DNA of 64,000 nucleotides from Pycnococcus provasolii (Eukaryota; Chlorophyta; Pseudoscourfieldiophyceae; Pseudoscourfieldiales; Pycnococcaceae): NCBI GenBank assembly GCA_938743325.2, contig OW568879.1, positions 496,001 through 560,000 on the forward strand, written 5' to 3'. Within the stretch, counting starts at the first letter, position 1. The number at the start of each line of letters is the position of its first letter. Under the pieces are notes generated by a model, which was not told where the DNA came from, did no database searches, and worked only from the letters and a program-made list of their open reading frames with translations. Positions 1 through 9,932 of this stretch are shown here, piece by piece. A program made the position numbers and the translations under genes.

Positions 1-374
1 TGAGCGCCCTCCTCTGCGCGGTTGTTTGGTTGTTTATCTGCAGCATCGGCATGGCAGCAGCAGCAGCAGCAGCGTGTAAAGTTGTTGTGGCAGGGGGGGG
101 GAAGGGGCAACGGGAGGCGACGCGTCGTCTTTCTCAGGCCGGAGAAAAGCCCCGGGGGAGATATCTGGGCGAAGAAAGGGCACCGCCCCCTGCGATCCCC
201 CGCATTTTATCCACAGAGCAATCACCCGGCCGAGGAACCAGTTAGGGTTTTAACCGCAAATCCTCCCCGTGGATTTGGAAAGGAGGTTATCACCGGGAAT
301 TTTCTTTTTTCAACGCTCACCCCCCCTTCCCCCACCCCCCCCACCATCTATTTTGGACCAAACATATACACAGC
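1..374 (+). promoter_or_regulatory. Upstream region / probable 5' leader of the bHLH gene
   Basis: No gene is supported here. It holds a short CAG-type run (about 53-75) preceded by an ATG at 51, which would open a small upstream reading frame ending at 245 if the transcript reaches that far. A telomere-like TTAGGGTTTT motif lies at 242-251, about 125 bp before the start codon, and a C-rich tract at about 319-352. Confidence 0.45.
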
Positions 375-1425
375 ATGGCGGCCAACAACGAAGGAGCGGG
401 TGGCCAGGCGTTCTACGGCTGGAACTTCGACGTGTGCGAACTCTTCCGTGAGGATAACGACGACAGCTTTACTTCCTCGCTCGTGCACCAAGTCCTTGGA
501 TGCGAAGTGGAGGGAAGATTAAGTGGAGGGGCAAGCCACCAGGGGGGGCAACAACAACAGCCGCAGCACCAACAGCAGCCGCAGCACCAACAACACCAAC
601 ATCTCGAAATTAACACAGCTGCTGCACTGCATGTGCCTGCGCCTTCGCAAGCACCACCTCCGCCGCAACAACAACCAGCAGTCGTTGGACAACCTGCTGT
701 GGGCGTGCCCGTGCAACAGATAACAACACAGATGCCGCTTCCGATGAACCAGTTGTCGTCCGTGCACCCGCACGCCGCACAGGTGCATCTGCAACAGGCG
801 CAGCACCACGTTCCAGTCGCGTACCACATGGCGCTGCCGGAGCCGTCGAAGCCTGCTGCTGTGGCGACACCTGCGCTTGCCGTGACAAAGACAGAGCGTA
901 AAAGGAAAAACAAGGCGAACCGAGAGAAGGTTAGTTGCTAAAACCTTTGGTGGATATGAACGAAACTTCGACGAAGAGAACAAATACTAACACCTTTTTT
1001 CAAAATATTTCCCACCGACCCTCTTTGACTTACAGGTGCGCCGTGCGAAGATGAACGACAGGTTCGACGCACTTGCTGCGTTGGTGTGTCCGAAGGGTAA
1101 GCCCAAGGCTGAAGACGCGAAGCCCAAGGCTGAAGACGACGGAGATGACGACGACGACAACGAGGAGCAAGAAGCGGACAAGGGCACGGTATTGAGCACA
1201 GCGGTGACGACGATTGAAAAGCTGCGCGAGGAGAACACACAGCTTCGTGCTGACAACGAGCACCTGCGCAAAATCTGCCAGACGCAGACGACGAAGGGCA
1301 CAGCCGAGCTGGCGAACAACTGCCCCTCCGAACTTGCGGTGGACGGTTTCCTGAGCACTCTCGGCGTTGTGAATGACGACACCACCCAGATGGGCGTCGC
1401 GCCGTCTTTGGCGCCCGTAGCTTAG
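375..1425 (+). CDS. bHLH transcription factor (plant group IVc-like), two exons
   Basis: Coding exons are 375-929 and 1036-1425, giving 314 residues. The N-terminal 170 residues are rich in Gln, His and Pro, as in an activation region. The intron falls inside the basic region. The spliced product reads KANREKVRRAKMNDRFDALA, a typical bHLH basic region and first helix with the H/N-E-R DNA-contact spacing. Helix 2 (DKGTVLSTAVTTIEKL) follows and runs into a leucine-zipper-like stretch (LREENTQLRADNEHLRK). The loop between the helices is unusually long and acidic, about 35 residues with many Asp and Glu, and contains a short duplication (PKAED twice). Helix 2 and the zipper resemble the ILR3-type group IVc of plants, which act in metal and iron responses; that role is inference. 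ATG 375 is the first in-frame ATG. Confidence 0.85.
930..1035 (+). other. Spliceosomal intron (106 nt) in the bHLH gene
   Basis: The donor is GTTAGT at 930. A perfect TACTAAC branch-point heptamer lies at 985-991, followed by a pyrimidine run and an acceptor TTACAG ending at 1035. Removing it joins two frame-0 exons (555 nt and 390 nt) and rebuilds a continuous bHLH basic region, which is strong support. Confidence 0.9.
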
Positions 1426-1649
1426 CTGCGCTCGACGGTCGACTCGTGCCGTTTTTTAAAGAACATGGATCGCCATTGCCATTCTGGTTTCTCAAAAGTG
1501 GTTCTAGGGGGTATCCCCAACAATTTGGACTCGTGCCCCGCTGTTGTCTAGCTACCAACTACAATAGCTTGGGTGCCCCTCCCCTCCCCCTCCCCTCCTC
1601 CTCCCCCCCTGCCCCCCTCCTTCTCACTCCCCACTCCATACAACCAACC

Positions 1650-2132
1650 ATGGCGCTCGCTGTCAAACTCGCACGCACGCTCAACCTATGCCGTCCAGCG
1701 GCGGCGCTCGGACCAGCCGCAAACAACTTCGTGCGCAGCTACGACGCAAAGGTGGTGGAGCACTACGAAAAACCGCGCAACGTAGGCTCCTTCAAAAAGT
1801 CAGACCCCAACGTAGGCACGGGACTCGTCGGTGCGCCCGCGTGTGGTGACGTCATGAAGCTGCAAATCAAAGTGGACGACGACGGAAACATCGTCGACTC
1901 GTGCTTCAAGACGTTCGGGTGCGGTTCCGCAATCGCTTCCAGCAGTGTCGCCACAGAGTGGGTGAAGGGAAGGACCGTCGACAACGCGACGGAAATCAAA
2001 AACAGCCACATCGCCAAGGAGCTCAAACTTCCGCCCGTCAAGCTGCACTGCTCGATGCTCGCGGAGGATGCCATCAAGGCTGCCGTAGAAGACATCAAGC
2101 GTAAGCGTGCGGAACAGGCTGCGGGCAAGTAG
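1650..2132 (+). CDS. ISCU: Iron-sulfur cluster assembly scaffold ISCU, mitochondrial
   Basis: 160 residues, the usual length for eukaryotic ISCU. The first 30 residues (MALAVKLARTLNLCRPAAAL onward) form a basic, hydroxylated presequence fitting mitochondrial import. The mature domain starts at YDAKVVEHYEKPRNVGSF. All three cluster-binding cysteines are present (GAPACGDVMK, TFGCGSAIASSS, LHCSMLAEDA), as is the conserved Asp after the first Cys and the LPPVK motif recognised by the Hsp70/HscA chaperone. The protein assembles [2Fe-2S] clusters with the cysteine desulfurase and frataxin; that is family knowledge. ATG 1650 is the only ATG in this frame before the conserved domain. The gene is convergent with DXS. 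Confidence 0.97.
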   Translation: MALAVKLARTLNLCRPAAALGPAANNFVRSYDAKVVEHYEKPRNVGSFKKSDPNVGTGLVGAPACGDVMKLQIKVDDDGNIVDSCFKTFGCGSAIASSSVATEWVKGRTVDNATEIKNSHIAKELKLPPVKLHCSMLAEDAIKAAVEDIKRKRAEQAAGK

Positions 2133-2517
2133 AAACAACAAACGGGCTGACTAAGGTTAGCGCGCAAAAACGACGAAATAAATCAAATAAAAAGGGATCT
2201 TTGATGTCTCCCTTTGGTTTCGTTTTTTTGTTCTAAGATCGCTCTCATTCAGTAATGGAATGTACTTTTACTTCGTCCAACAGTCGGTCGTCCATTCACA
2301 CCACACACGTTCGCCAACCAGAACCCCTTTTTTCGTTTTGTTGGTGCCTACATACCTTTGAATTAACCCACAAAAACCTCTTCGTTTGTTTTGGTTACTA
2401 GTCTTCACAACCCTCTAGCAAGCAAACAAACAAACTAAATCACCTCCTCCGTGTATTCTCGCACGCAACAAACACACACAAAAGAAAATGACAAAAGTCG
2501 CTTTTTTTTCTTCCCAC
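2133..2517. other. Convergent 3' region between ISCU and DXS
   Basis: No coding potential seen. It holds AATAAA-like sequence at about 2174-2190 for ISCU and the left copy of a dispersed repeat (2233-2310). The rest is AT-rich with runs of T and ACACAC. Confidence 0.5.
2233..2310 (+). repeat. Dispersed short repeat, copy 1 (partner 48998-49078)
   Basis: The stretch starting CTAAGATCGCTCTCATTCAG and containing GTAATGG, TACTTCGTCCAAC and GTCCATTCACACC closely matches 48998-49078, with a few substitutions and small indels. Both copies lie just downstream of plus-strand genes (ISCU, prefoldin 4). A weaker match to CTCTTTCAGCAATGG lies at about 16867-16882. The nature of the repeat is unknown. 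Confidence 0.6.
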
Positions 2518-4896
2518 CTACGCAATTCCTTCGCGACCTTCGACGCTGCTTAAGCCGCCGCTCCGCTGGCCAGGTTCGAGCACAGCCATCGAATCACGCT
2601 CACGACCGAGCAGGTTCAGCGCCGTGCTCGCGACATGGCGTTCCGTAAGGCCCGCAAGCTCCATCTGATCCGCGGGTGCACCGTGCTCGATGAAGAAATC
2701 GGGCAAGCACATCGGGCGGACCTTCAGCTTGCCGTCCAAGAGTCCAGCCAAGCTCAGGTACTGGAGAACGTGACTGCAGAATCCTCCAATGCTTGCCTCC
2801 TCCGTGACAATCATCGCCTCGTGCTCCTTCGCAATCTGCGAGATCAGCTCCGTGTCAAGAGGCTTCATGAAGCGCGCATCCACAACCGTCGCAGACACGC
2901 CGTGATTTTCCTCCAGCATGTCAGCCGCTGCCATGCACTGGTTCACCATCGATCCGTACGCGAGCAGAGCGACATCCTTGCCCTGACGAACCACCCTTCC
3001 CTTGCCAATCTCAAGCACCTTGCCCTTACGTTCGTCGTCACCCGTGACACCCTCCGCCTCGAGGTCAACGCCGATGCCCGTGCCACGCGGGTAGCGGAAC
3101 GCGCTCGGACGATCGTCGATGGATGCGCATGTCGCAATGGCGTGCAGCAGCTCCGCCTCGTTGCTTGGCGCCATCAGAACGATATTCGGCAGGCATCCCA
3201 TGTACGCCGTGTCGAATGCTCCGACGTGCGTCGCGCCGTCGGCGCCGACGAGCCCGGCACGGTCCATCGCGAAGCGCACGGGCAGGTTCTGCAGGCACAC
3301 GTCGTGCACAACCTGGTCGTAGCCACGCTGCAGGAACGTCGAGTAAATTGCGCAGAACGGCTTGAGACCCTCGCACGCCAAGCCGGCGGCAAACGTCACG
3401 GCGTGCTGCTCGCAGATGCCGACGTCGAACGTTCGATCTGGGAACGTCTTCTCGAAGACGTTCATTCCCGTTCCCCCACCCATTGCTGCGTGCACACCAA
3501 TCACGCGGCTGTCCTCGCGCGCCTCGGCGACGAGGCCCTCGGCGAAGAACTGCGTGTAGCTCGGCGCGCCGCCCGTAGGCTTCTTCTGCTTGCCCGTCGA
3601 GACGTCGTACTTCGCCACGCCGTGCATCTTGTCCATGGCCGTCTCCGCAGGGCGGTATCCCTTACCCTTCGTCGTGATGATGTGAATCAAAACAGGACCG
3701 GAGCTCTCGGTGTTCTTCACCTCCTTCAGGATCGTGACGAGGTCGTCCATGTTATGACCGTCCACAGTCCCGATGTAGTACAGGCCGAGCTCCTCGAACA
3801 GCGTGGATCCCGTTCCAGAGATCATGCCGCGCGCGTACTCGTCAATCTTCGCGGTCATCTCCGGCACCTGTCCGGGCATCTGCTTGGTGACCGCCTTGGC
3901 CACCTCGCGGAGCTCGCGCAGAGGTCGGTTCGACTGCAGGCGAGCGAACGCGCTCGACAGCGCGCCGACGGGATCCTGGTTGCCGGCGTTGTACTGCGTT
4001 GGCAGCGACACCTGCTGATTGTCGTTGAGGATTATGATCATGTTCGTATCAAGGAATCCGGCGTTGTTCATCGCCTCGTACGCCATGCCTCCCGTGATGG
4101 CGCCGTCGCCAATCACGGCGATGCAGTGCCTGTCATTCGCGACACCCTTGAGCTCGTTCGCGACTGCCATGCCAAGCGCGGCGGAGATGGAAGTCGAGCT
4201 GTGTCCTGCGCCGAACGGGTCGTGTTCGCTCTCGCTGCGCAGCGTGAATCCGCTCAGTCCGTCCGTCTGCCTAATGGTGGGCATGCGATCACGTCGTCCC
4301 GTCAAGATTTTGTGCGGGTAACACTGGTGTCCAACATCGTAGATCATCTTGTCTTTCGGGCTGTCGAAGACGTGGTGCAGTGCGACGGTAAGCTCGCACA
4401 CGCCCAGCGAGGCGCCGAGGTGACCCCCCGTGTTGCTGACGTTCCAGATCACCTCCTGTCGCACTTCCTCTGCGAGCTGCGAGAGCTGCTGAATGTTGAA
4501 CGACTTTGTGTGCATGGGGTGGTTGACGGTATCGAGCAGAGGCGTCGGCGGCTTGACGAGAGGCTTCTTCTTATCCGGCTTCTCAGGAGATGTTGTTGTG
4601 GTCGTCGTTGTCATGGGTGAGATGTCCACCGACATCTTGGATGAGTCGCCCATGGACGGACGTGTCGTCGACTCTGGCGCTGCGCCGCTGTCCGAGCCGG
4701 ACGACGACTCGTCCTTCGAAGCTGCGCGGCAGACGAGTGCCTGTGGTTGGGATCGACTAACACGCCTGTGGTTCCTCAAGTTGGCGTGAGGCGCCTTTTG
4801 TCTTCTGGCCGAGCCCGCCGACGCGGACGTGCCCGCGCACGGCACAGGTCCGGTGCGCATTGCCGTGTGCGTGTTGATACCTAAAGGGACAGGCAT
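2518..4896 (-). CDS. DXS: 1-deoxy-D-xylulose-5-phosphate synthase, plastid
   Basis: First enzyme of the plastid MEP isoprenoid pathway: condenses pyruvate and glyceraldehyde 3-phosphate using thiamine diphosphate. From ATG 4896 the protein has 792 residues. About 60 N-terminal residues rich in Ala, Ser, Thr and Arg and poor in acids look like a transit peptide, followed by a Ser/Thr/Pro linker. The catalytic core shows [27 protein letters not shown], the ThDP/Mg motif [18 protein letters not shown] with the later NDN, the catalytic Glu in [15 protein letters not shown], and a normal transketolase C-terminal domain. An upstream in-frame ATG at 4989 would add 31 Pro/Ser-rich residues. I prefer 4896 because the peptide after it looks like a proper transit sequence. 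Convergent with ISCU and divergent from LeuRS. Confidence 0.97.
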   Translation of the reverse strand: MPVPLGINTHTAMRTGPVPCAGTSASAGSARRQKAPHANLRNHRRVSRSQPQALVCRAASKDESSSGSDSGAAPESTTRPSMGDSSKMSVDISPMTTTTTTTSPEKPDKKKPLVKPPTPLLDTVNHPMHTKSFNIQQLSQLAEEVRQEVIWNVSNTGGHLGASLGVCELTVALHHVFDSPKDKMIYDVGHQCYPHKILTGRRDRMPTIRQTDGLSGFTLRSESEHDPFGAGHSSTSISAALGMAVANELKGVANDRHCIAVIGDGAITGGMAYEAMNNAGFLDTNMIIILNDNQQVSLPTQYNAGNQDPVGALSSAFARLQSNRPLRELREVAKAVTKQMPGQVPEMTAKIDEYARGMISGTGSTLFEELGLYYIGTVDGHNMDDLVTILKEVKNTESSGPVLIHIITTKGKGYRPAETAMDKMHGVAKYDVSTGKQKKPTGGAPSYTQFFAEGLVAEAREDSRVIGVHAAMGGGTGMNVFEKTFPDRTFDVGICEQHAVTFAAGLACEGLKPFCAIYSTFLQRGYDQVVHDVCLQNLPVRFAMDRAGLVGADGATHVGAFDTAYMGCLPNIVLMAPSNEAELLHAIATCASIDDRPSAFRYPRGTGIGVDLEAEGVTGDDERKGKVLEIGKGRVVRQGKDVALLAYGSMVNQCMAAADMLEENHGVSATVVDARFMKPLDTELISQIAKEHEAMIVTEEASIGGFCSHVLQYLSLAGLLDGKLKVRPMCLPDFFIEHGAPADQMELAGLTERHVASTALNLLGRERDSMAVLEPGQRSGGLSSVEGREGIA

Positions 4897-5266
4897 GGCT
4901 GTGGTTGTGAGCGTGTGGCCGCGTGGGGCTGAGGGGGAGGAGGGGCGGTCGGTCGAGGGGGAAGGGAAGGACGAGGGGAGGGGCCCCAACGGAACCGACT
5001 GATGGCGGAGCCTCCCTCCCCCTCCCCTCCTCGGTGTGGAGTCGGATAAAACTCATCACAAGATTTTCTTGATCCGGAACGCGATTCTCTCGCGGAAAAA
5101 GCGAAAGAGCAAACCCCGAACAGGAAGTGAGTGACCCGGGCGGAGGGGGAGTCGGAGGGAACCCCCAACTGGAACTGGGCCTTCCCTTTTCCCTTCCCTG
5201 GTTCCTTCCTGTCTGCTGCGCCGCCACTCTTTCTTCCGCTGTGATCTCTCGTCGCCGGTTTCTCGC
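4897..5266. promoter_or_regulatory. Divergent promoter region between DXS and LeuRS
   Basis: 370 bp between two divergent start codons. Polypurine and polypyrimidine stretches dominate (about 4925-4980, 5010-5040, 5135-5210). No telomere-like motif is seen here. Confidence 0.5.
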
Positions 5267-8200
5267 ATGGGCAAGCAGGGCAACGCCGCAGAAGAAAAGG
5301 GCGCGTCCACCGGTGAGGAAAACACCGCGCGGCGTGACCAACTGCTCGAGATACAGACGTACGCACAGAGCAAGTGGGCGCAGGAAAAAATATTCGAAAG
5401 CAACGCGCCCACGAATGCCACCGCCAAACCAGCGCAAGCGGAGAAGTTCTTCGGGAACTTTCCGTACCCGTACATGAACGGCACGCTCCACCTCGGACAC
5501 GCCTTCTCCCTCTCCAAGCTGGAGTTCGCAAGCGCGTACCACCGCCTCTGCGGGAAAAACGTGCTCTTCCCGCAGGGATTTCACTGCACGGGTATGCCCA
5601 TCAAGGCGTGCGCGGACCGACTGCGCAACGAAATGCAGCAGTACGGCTGCCCGCCCGTCTTCCCGTCGGAGGAAGAGGAAGAGGCGGCGGCCGCTGCAAA
5701 GGAGGCGGAGGCGGCGGCACAAGGGAGCACACCCGCCGATCCCACCAAGTTCAAGGCGAAGAAGTCCAAGGCGGCGGCCAAGAAGGGTAAGGGGGCATAC
5801 CAGTGGCAAATTTTGCAGTCCAGCGGAATCCCAGACAGCGAAATTCCCAAGTTTGCCGACGCCAACTACTGGCTGCACTACTTTCCCCCGCTCGCGAAGA
5901 GAGATATCTCCGCCATGGGATGTGGCGTCGACTGGAGAAGATCGTTCATCACCACGCCCGTGAACCCGTACTACGACAAGTTTGTCAGGTGGCAGATGAA
6001 CAAACTGCGTGCCATGGGTAAAATCGTCAAGGACAAGCGATTCGCCGTCTATTCGCCCAAAGACGGCCAGCCGTGCGCTGATCACGACCGCGCGACGGGC
6101 GAGGGCGTGGGACCGCAGGAGTACGTGCTCGTGAAGATGAAACTCCTCGAGTTCCCTGGAAAGCTCGCACCACTTGCAGGTAAGAAAGTTTTCCTCGCGG
6201 CAGCGACGCTGCGACCCGAGACCATGTACGGGCAGACCAACTGCTGGGTGCTTCCCGACGGTGACTACGGCGCATTCGAAATGAAGAATGGCGACATTTT
6301 TGTCATCGCGGCGCGTGCAGCACGCAACCTGGCATACCAGGAGCAGACCAAGGAATTTGGCGTCGTCGACAAGATTATGGACCTCAAGGGAACCGACCTT
6401 CTCGGCCTCCCACTGAAGGCGCCGCGCGCGCACTACGAGAAGGTGTACACACTTCCCATGCTCTCGATTTCCATGGACAAGGGAACGGGCATTGTCACGA
6501 GCGTTCCCTCCGATTCGCCGGACGACTTCTGCTCGCTGCGCGATCTCAAGGAAAAGCCCGCGTTCCGCGAGAAGTACGGAATCAAGGACGAGATGATCAT
6601 GCCGTTCGAGGTAATTCCTATCATCAACATTCCGGAATTCGGCGATACGTCCGCTATCAAGGTGTGCGAGGAGCTCAAGATCAAGAGCGCGAACGACAAG
6701 GACAAGCTTGCCATCGCCAAGGATCGCACGTACCTGAAAGGATTCACGGAAGGCGTCATGCTCGTGGGTGCACACAAGGGCAAAAAGGTGAGCGATGCCA
6801 AGCCAATCATCAAGGGCGAGATGATCGCCGAGGGCGATGGCATCCTGTACTCCGAGCCTGAAAAAAAGGTGATGAGCCGTAGCGGTGACGAGTGCATCGT
6901 CGCGCTCACGGACCAGTGGTACATCACATACGGCGAGGAGAAGTGGAGAGAGGTCACCGAGAAACTGCTCGCCAACATGGAGACGTACCACTCGGAGGCA
7001 CGCAACTCGTTCGAGTACACGCTTGGATGGATGAAGCAGTGGGCCTGCAGCCGAAACTTTGGACTGGGATCGCGCCTGCCGTGGGACGAGGACGTTCTCG
7101 TGGAGAGCCTCAGCGACAGCACCATCTACATGGCGTACTACACGGTTGCCCACCTGCTGCACGCCGGGCACCTGTACGACTGCGAGGGCAGCAAGCTCGT
7201 CGATCCCAACCTGTGTGGCGACAAGTTCTGGGACTACGTCTTCCTTGGCGAGGGTGATCCCAAGGCGATTGGCATCTCGATGGACTTGCTCGCGAAGATG
7301 CGAGCGGAATTCAACTACTGGTATCCGTTCGACCTGCGCGTGAGCGGCAAGGACCTTATTCAGAACCACCTCACCTTCAGCCTGTATAATCACACTGCTA
7401 TCTTCCCGCTCAGCGAGTGCCCGCGATCGTTCCGCACGAATGGGCACCTGCTACTCAATGGCGAAAAGATGAGCAAGAACACCGGAAACTTCCTCACGCT
7501 GCGCCAGGCGATTGACAAGTACAGCTCTGATGCCATGCGACTGACGCTCGCGGACGCCAGTGACGGACTCGATGACGCCAACTTCGCGGAGGAGACGGCG
7601 AACGCTATCATCCTTCGCCTGACTCGTGAAATTACGTGGATCGAGGAGACGCTCGCCGCGGCAAACAAGGGGGCGTTCCGCGAGGGCGAGATGACATTCT
7701 ACGACCGCTGGTTCGTGAGTGCGGTAAGTAAGCGTATACTTGATGGCAAGGCGAACCTCGACGCTATGCTATTCCGCGAGGCGGTTAAGGATGTCTTCTT
7801 TGGGATGATCCTCGCTCGCGACGAGTACCGACTCGTCAGCGGCGGCACGCCCATGCACCGCGACGCGCTGATGTACTACATCGACGCTTGGACGCGCTCT
7901 ATCACGCCATTCGCGCCGCACTTCAGCGAGCACGTTTGGTCGCGCATGCTGAAACGAGGTAGTACCGTGACTTCGTCGGGATACCCCGAGGCACGCGCGA
8001 TCGACAATGCCCTGCTGCTCGGCTTCGACTACGTTAAGGCGAAGGTGATTGAGTGGCGCAAGGACATTGCGAAGCGCGAGAAGAAGGCGAAGGGTCCTCA
8101 GGACAAGGTCAAGGCCATTCTCCTTCAAGTTTCGCCAGAATTTAAGGGATGGCGTAAGACGGCGCTCGACGTGCTGAAGTCTCACTTCGACGCGTCGACG

Positions 8201-9859
8201 CGCAGCTTCCCCGAGAAAATCATGGACCTCGCGGTGGAACACCTTCGTGCGACATGCTTCCCGGAGCAGGTGGCGAACCAGGTGAAGGCGAAGGTGGGAA
8301 GCTTCGTGAAATTCCGCAGCGACATGGCGAGGAATGTAGGTGAGGCGGCGCTCGCGTCAAAGCTTCTCTTCTCGGAACTGGAAATGCTGCGTGCGAACGA
8401 GGCTTATCTGTGCTCCGCGCTGAAGATGGATGCGATCGTCATCATTCCCTACGCCGGCGATGCGGAGGAGGTGTGCCCCGAATCTCCTAAGGTTGATATG
8501 TTCGTCGGCCCGAAAGCGGCGGAGGCTGCGCGCACGGAATCACAGCTTGCGGCGAATCTTCCCTCTGCACCCGTGCCCGCGACGCTTCGCGTTGCGTCGG
8601 CGAACAGCGGCGATGCCGCCAGCGACGCCGTGCACATGTTCCTTGCGGGATGTGCTGAGAGCGTGAGATCTAAGGTTGCGTTGGATGCTTCGGGAGGTCC
8701 CGTCTCGGTCGTGCCGTCTAGCGGACCCGCCATTGCAAGCGTCGTCGCGGCGTTAAGGTACGCTGCCGCCGTGGAGCGGCATACGCTGTACACCGCGGCG
8801 CGTGCCGCAAGCCAAGGGGCAATGACTTCTGATCTCGTCGCTGTTAGCAAGCAGCTGTGCGACGCGGATGCATTTGAGGGGGAACTGCTCGACGCCATCG
8901 TGGCAAGCGGCGCGTTATCGCGCAGTGCCGATGCGGCGAGCCTAGACTCGCTCAGAGAGCTCATGCCAGCACCTCTGCCGGCGTACGGCGCGAAGGGTGT
9001 TGTTGACAAGGTTGGGGTGGGAGGATGCCTGCTCGCTTGCGTCCTTGATGCGTTGGCGAAGCGCAAGGTGGCGCTCGTCGAGCCCTTCGTGGCTTTTCAT
9101 GCAAATGTGACCAAGCAGAGCCAATTCACGTCTAAGGGCAAGGGTGGCGCCACTGCACCAGCACCTGCTGCTGCTAAGGGCGGCAAGGGTGGTGATAAGG
9201 CGGCTGGTGGAAAGGGCGGAAAGGGCGGTGGTGGCGGCGACTCGGGAAAGAAGGGACCGCCATCCGCCGAGGAGATTGCCGCACGGCAGGCTGCGAAGCA
9301 GGCGGAGATTGAGAAGAAGCTTATCAAGGATGTCACCAAGGAGGGTGGAAAGAAGGGTGTCGAGATCGAAGGTGCCGCGGACATGGGAGGACTCGAGTTC
9401 TTCTGCACCACGATGGAGAAGCCGGACGGCGAGCTGAAGTACCTCAAGATGTCCATGGACGCAATGAACGAGGTGCCTGACCCCGATGGCGAGGAGCGCC
9501 GTGGTGGATCGGGACACGTGGGCAAGATGCTCTTCTCCGCCGGAACGGAGGCGATGTCCATGGTCGCGTACGTGCCCAAGGACAAGCAGAACCGCATCAA
9601 CGCCACGGAGTGGCTGAAGAGCGTCTGCGCGGATGACGGTGTGAAGGGAGAGCTCCAGGCTGGAGGAGATGCTGGACTTGCGATGGCCGTCGCCAAGGCG
9701 AACCCCGACGCTGGCATGTTCACCATCAAAATGAAGGATGCCGCCATGGCGCACGGCTTTTCGTACCTGCGTGAGCGTGGATGCTTTCCGGAGGATACCG
9801 GCGACGACGACGACGACGACGGCGAATACGTGTACGGCGACGACGACTTCCCGAGTTAG
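5267..9859 (+). CDS. LARS1: Leucyl-tRNA synthetase, cytosolic type, with long C-terminal extension
   Basis: Class I synthetase of 1,530 residues; the eukaryotic and archaeal cytosolic enzyme is normally about 1,070-1,190. HIGH-type motif: NGTLHLGHAFS at about residue 73. KMSKS motif: LNGEKMSKNTGNF at about 730. Between them lies the editing (CP1) domain (RPETMYGQTNCWVL; GTGIVTSVPSDSPDD). The canonical part ends near residue 1,080. After it come about 200 residues of Ala-rich helical sequence, a Gly/Lys linker (about 1,290-1,330), a charged helix, and a compact last domain of about 140 residues (GGLEFFCTTMEKPDGE through GFSYLRERGCFPED), then an acidic tail of consecutive Asp. I do not recognise the last domain. 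It may be an appended tRNA- or protein-binding module. No N-terminal targeting peptide is evident. No intron. Confidence 0.95.
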   Translation: MGKQGNAAEEKGASTGEENTARRDQLLEIQTYAQSKWAQEKIFESNAPTNATAKPAQAEKFFGNFPYPYMNGTLHLGHAFSLSKLEFASAYHRLCGKNVLFPQGFHCTGMPIKACADRLRNEMQQYGCPPVFPSEEEEEAAAAAKEAEAAAQGSTPADPTKFKAKKSKAAAKKGKGAYQWQILQSSGIPDSEIPKFADANYWLHYFPPLAKRDISAMGCGVDWRRSFITTPVNPYYDKFVRWQMNKLRAMGKIVKDKRFAVYSPKDGQPCADHDRATGEGVGPQEYVLVKMKLLEFPGKLAPLAGKKVFLAAATLRPETMYGQTNCWVLPDGDYGAFEMKNGDIFVIAARAARNLAYQEQTKEFGVVDKIMDLKGTDLLGLPLKAPRAHYEKVYTLPMLSISMDKGTGIVTSVPSDSPDDFCSLRDLKEKPAFREKYGIKDEMIMPFEVIPIINIPEFGDTSAIKVCEELKIKSANDKDKLAIAKDRTYLKGFTEGVMLVGAHKGKKVSDAKPIIKGEMIAEGDGILYSEPEKKVMSRSGDECIVALTDQWYITYGEEKWREVTEKLLANMETYHSEARNSFEYTLGWMKQWACSRNFGLGSRLPWDEDVLVESLSDSTIYMAYYTVAHLLHAGHLYDCEGSKLVDPNLCGDKFWDYVFLGEGDPKAIGISMDLLAKMRAEFNYWYPFDLRVSGKDLIQNHLTFSLYNHTAIFPLSECPRSFRTNGHLLLNGEKMSKNTGNFLTLRQAIDKYSSDAMRLTLADASDGLDDANFAEETANAIILRLTREITWIEETLAAANKGAFREGEMTFYDRWFVSAVSKRILDGKANLDAMLFREAVKDVFFGMILARDEYRLVSGGTPMHRDALMYYIDAWTRSITPFAPHFSEHVWSRMLKRGSTVTSSGYPEARAIDNALLLGFDYVKAKVIEWRKDIAKREKKAKGPQDKVKAILLQVSPEFKGWRKTALDVLKSHFDASTRSFPEKIMDLAVEHLRATCFPEQVANQVKAKVGSFVKFRSDMARNVGEAALASKLLFSELEMLRANEAYLCSALKMDAIVIIPYAGDAEEVCPESPKVDMFVGPKAAEAARTESQLAANLPSAPVPATLRVASANSGDAASDAVHMFLAGCAESVRSKVALDASGGPVSVVPSSGPAIASVVAALRYAAAVERHTLYTAARAASQGAMTSDLVAVSKQLCDADAFEGELLDAIVASGALSRSADAASLDSLRELMPAPLPAYGAKGVVDKVGVGGCLLACVLDALAKRKVALVEPFVAFHANVTKQSQFTSKGKGGATAPAPAAAKGGKGGDKAAGGKGGKGGGGGDSGKKGPPSAEEIAARQAAKQAEIEKKLIKDVTKEGGKKGVEIEGAADMGGLEFFCTTMEKPDGELKYLKMSMDAMNEVPDPDGEERRGGSGHVGKMLFSAGTEAMSMVAYVPKDKQNRINATEWLKSVCADDGVKGELQAGGDAGLAMAVAKANPDAGMFTIKMKDAAMAHGFSYLRERGCFPEDTGDDDDDDGEYVYGDDDFPS

Positions 9860-9932
9860 ATGATCTTTTCTCCTTCTTATTAATTAGAATTTTCCAACAA
9901 GAATGAGCATTCTTAGCATCAACGGTAACCCC

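Noticed and set aside
2635-4620. 661-codon open frame on the plus strand across DXS
   Set aside because: Antisense shadow of DXS; sequence is Arg/His-rich with no domain.
4757-7447. 896-codon open frame on the minus strand across LeuRS
   Set aside because: It lies opposite an unmistakable synthetase in GC-rich codons, has no family motifs, and overlaps the DXS start. It is a shadow of codon bias.
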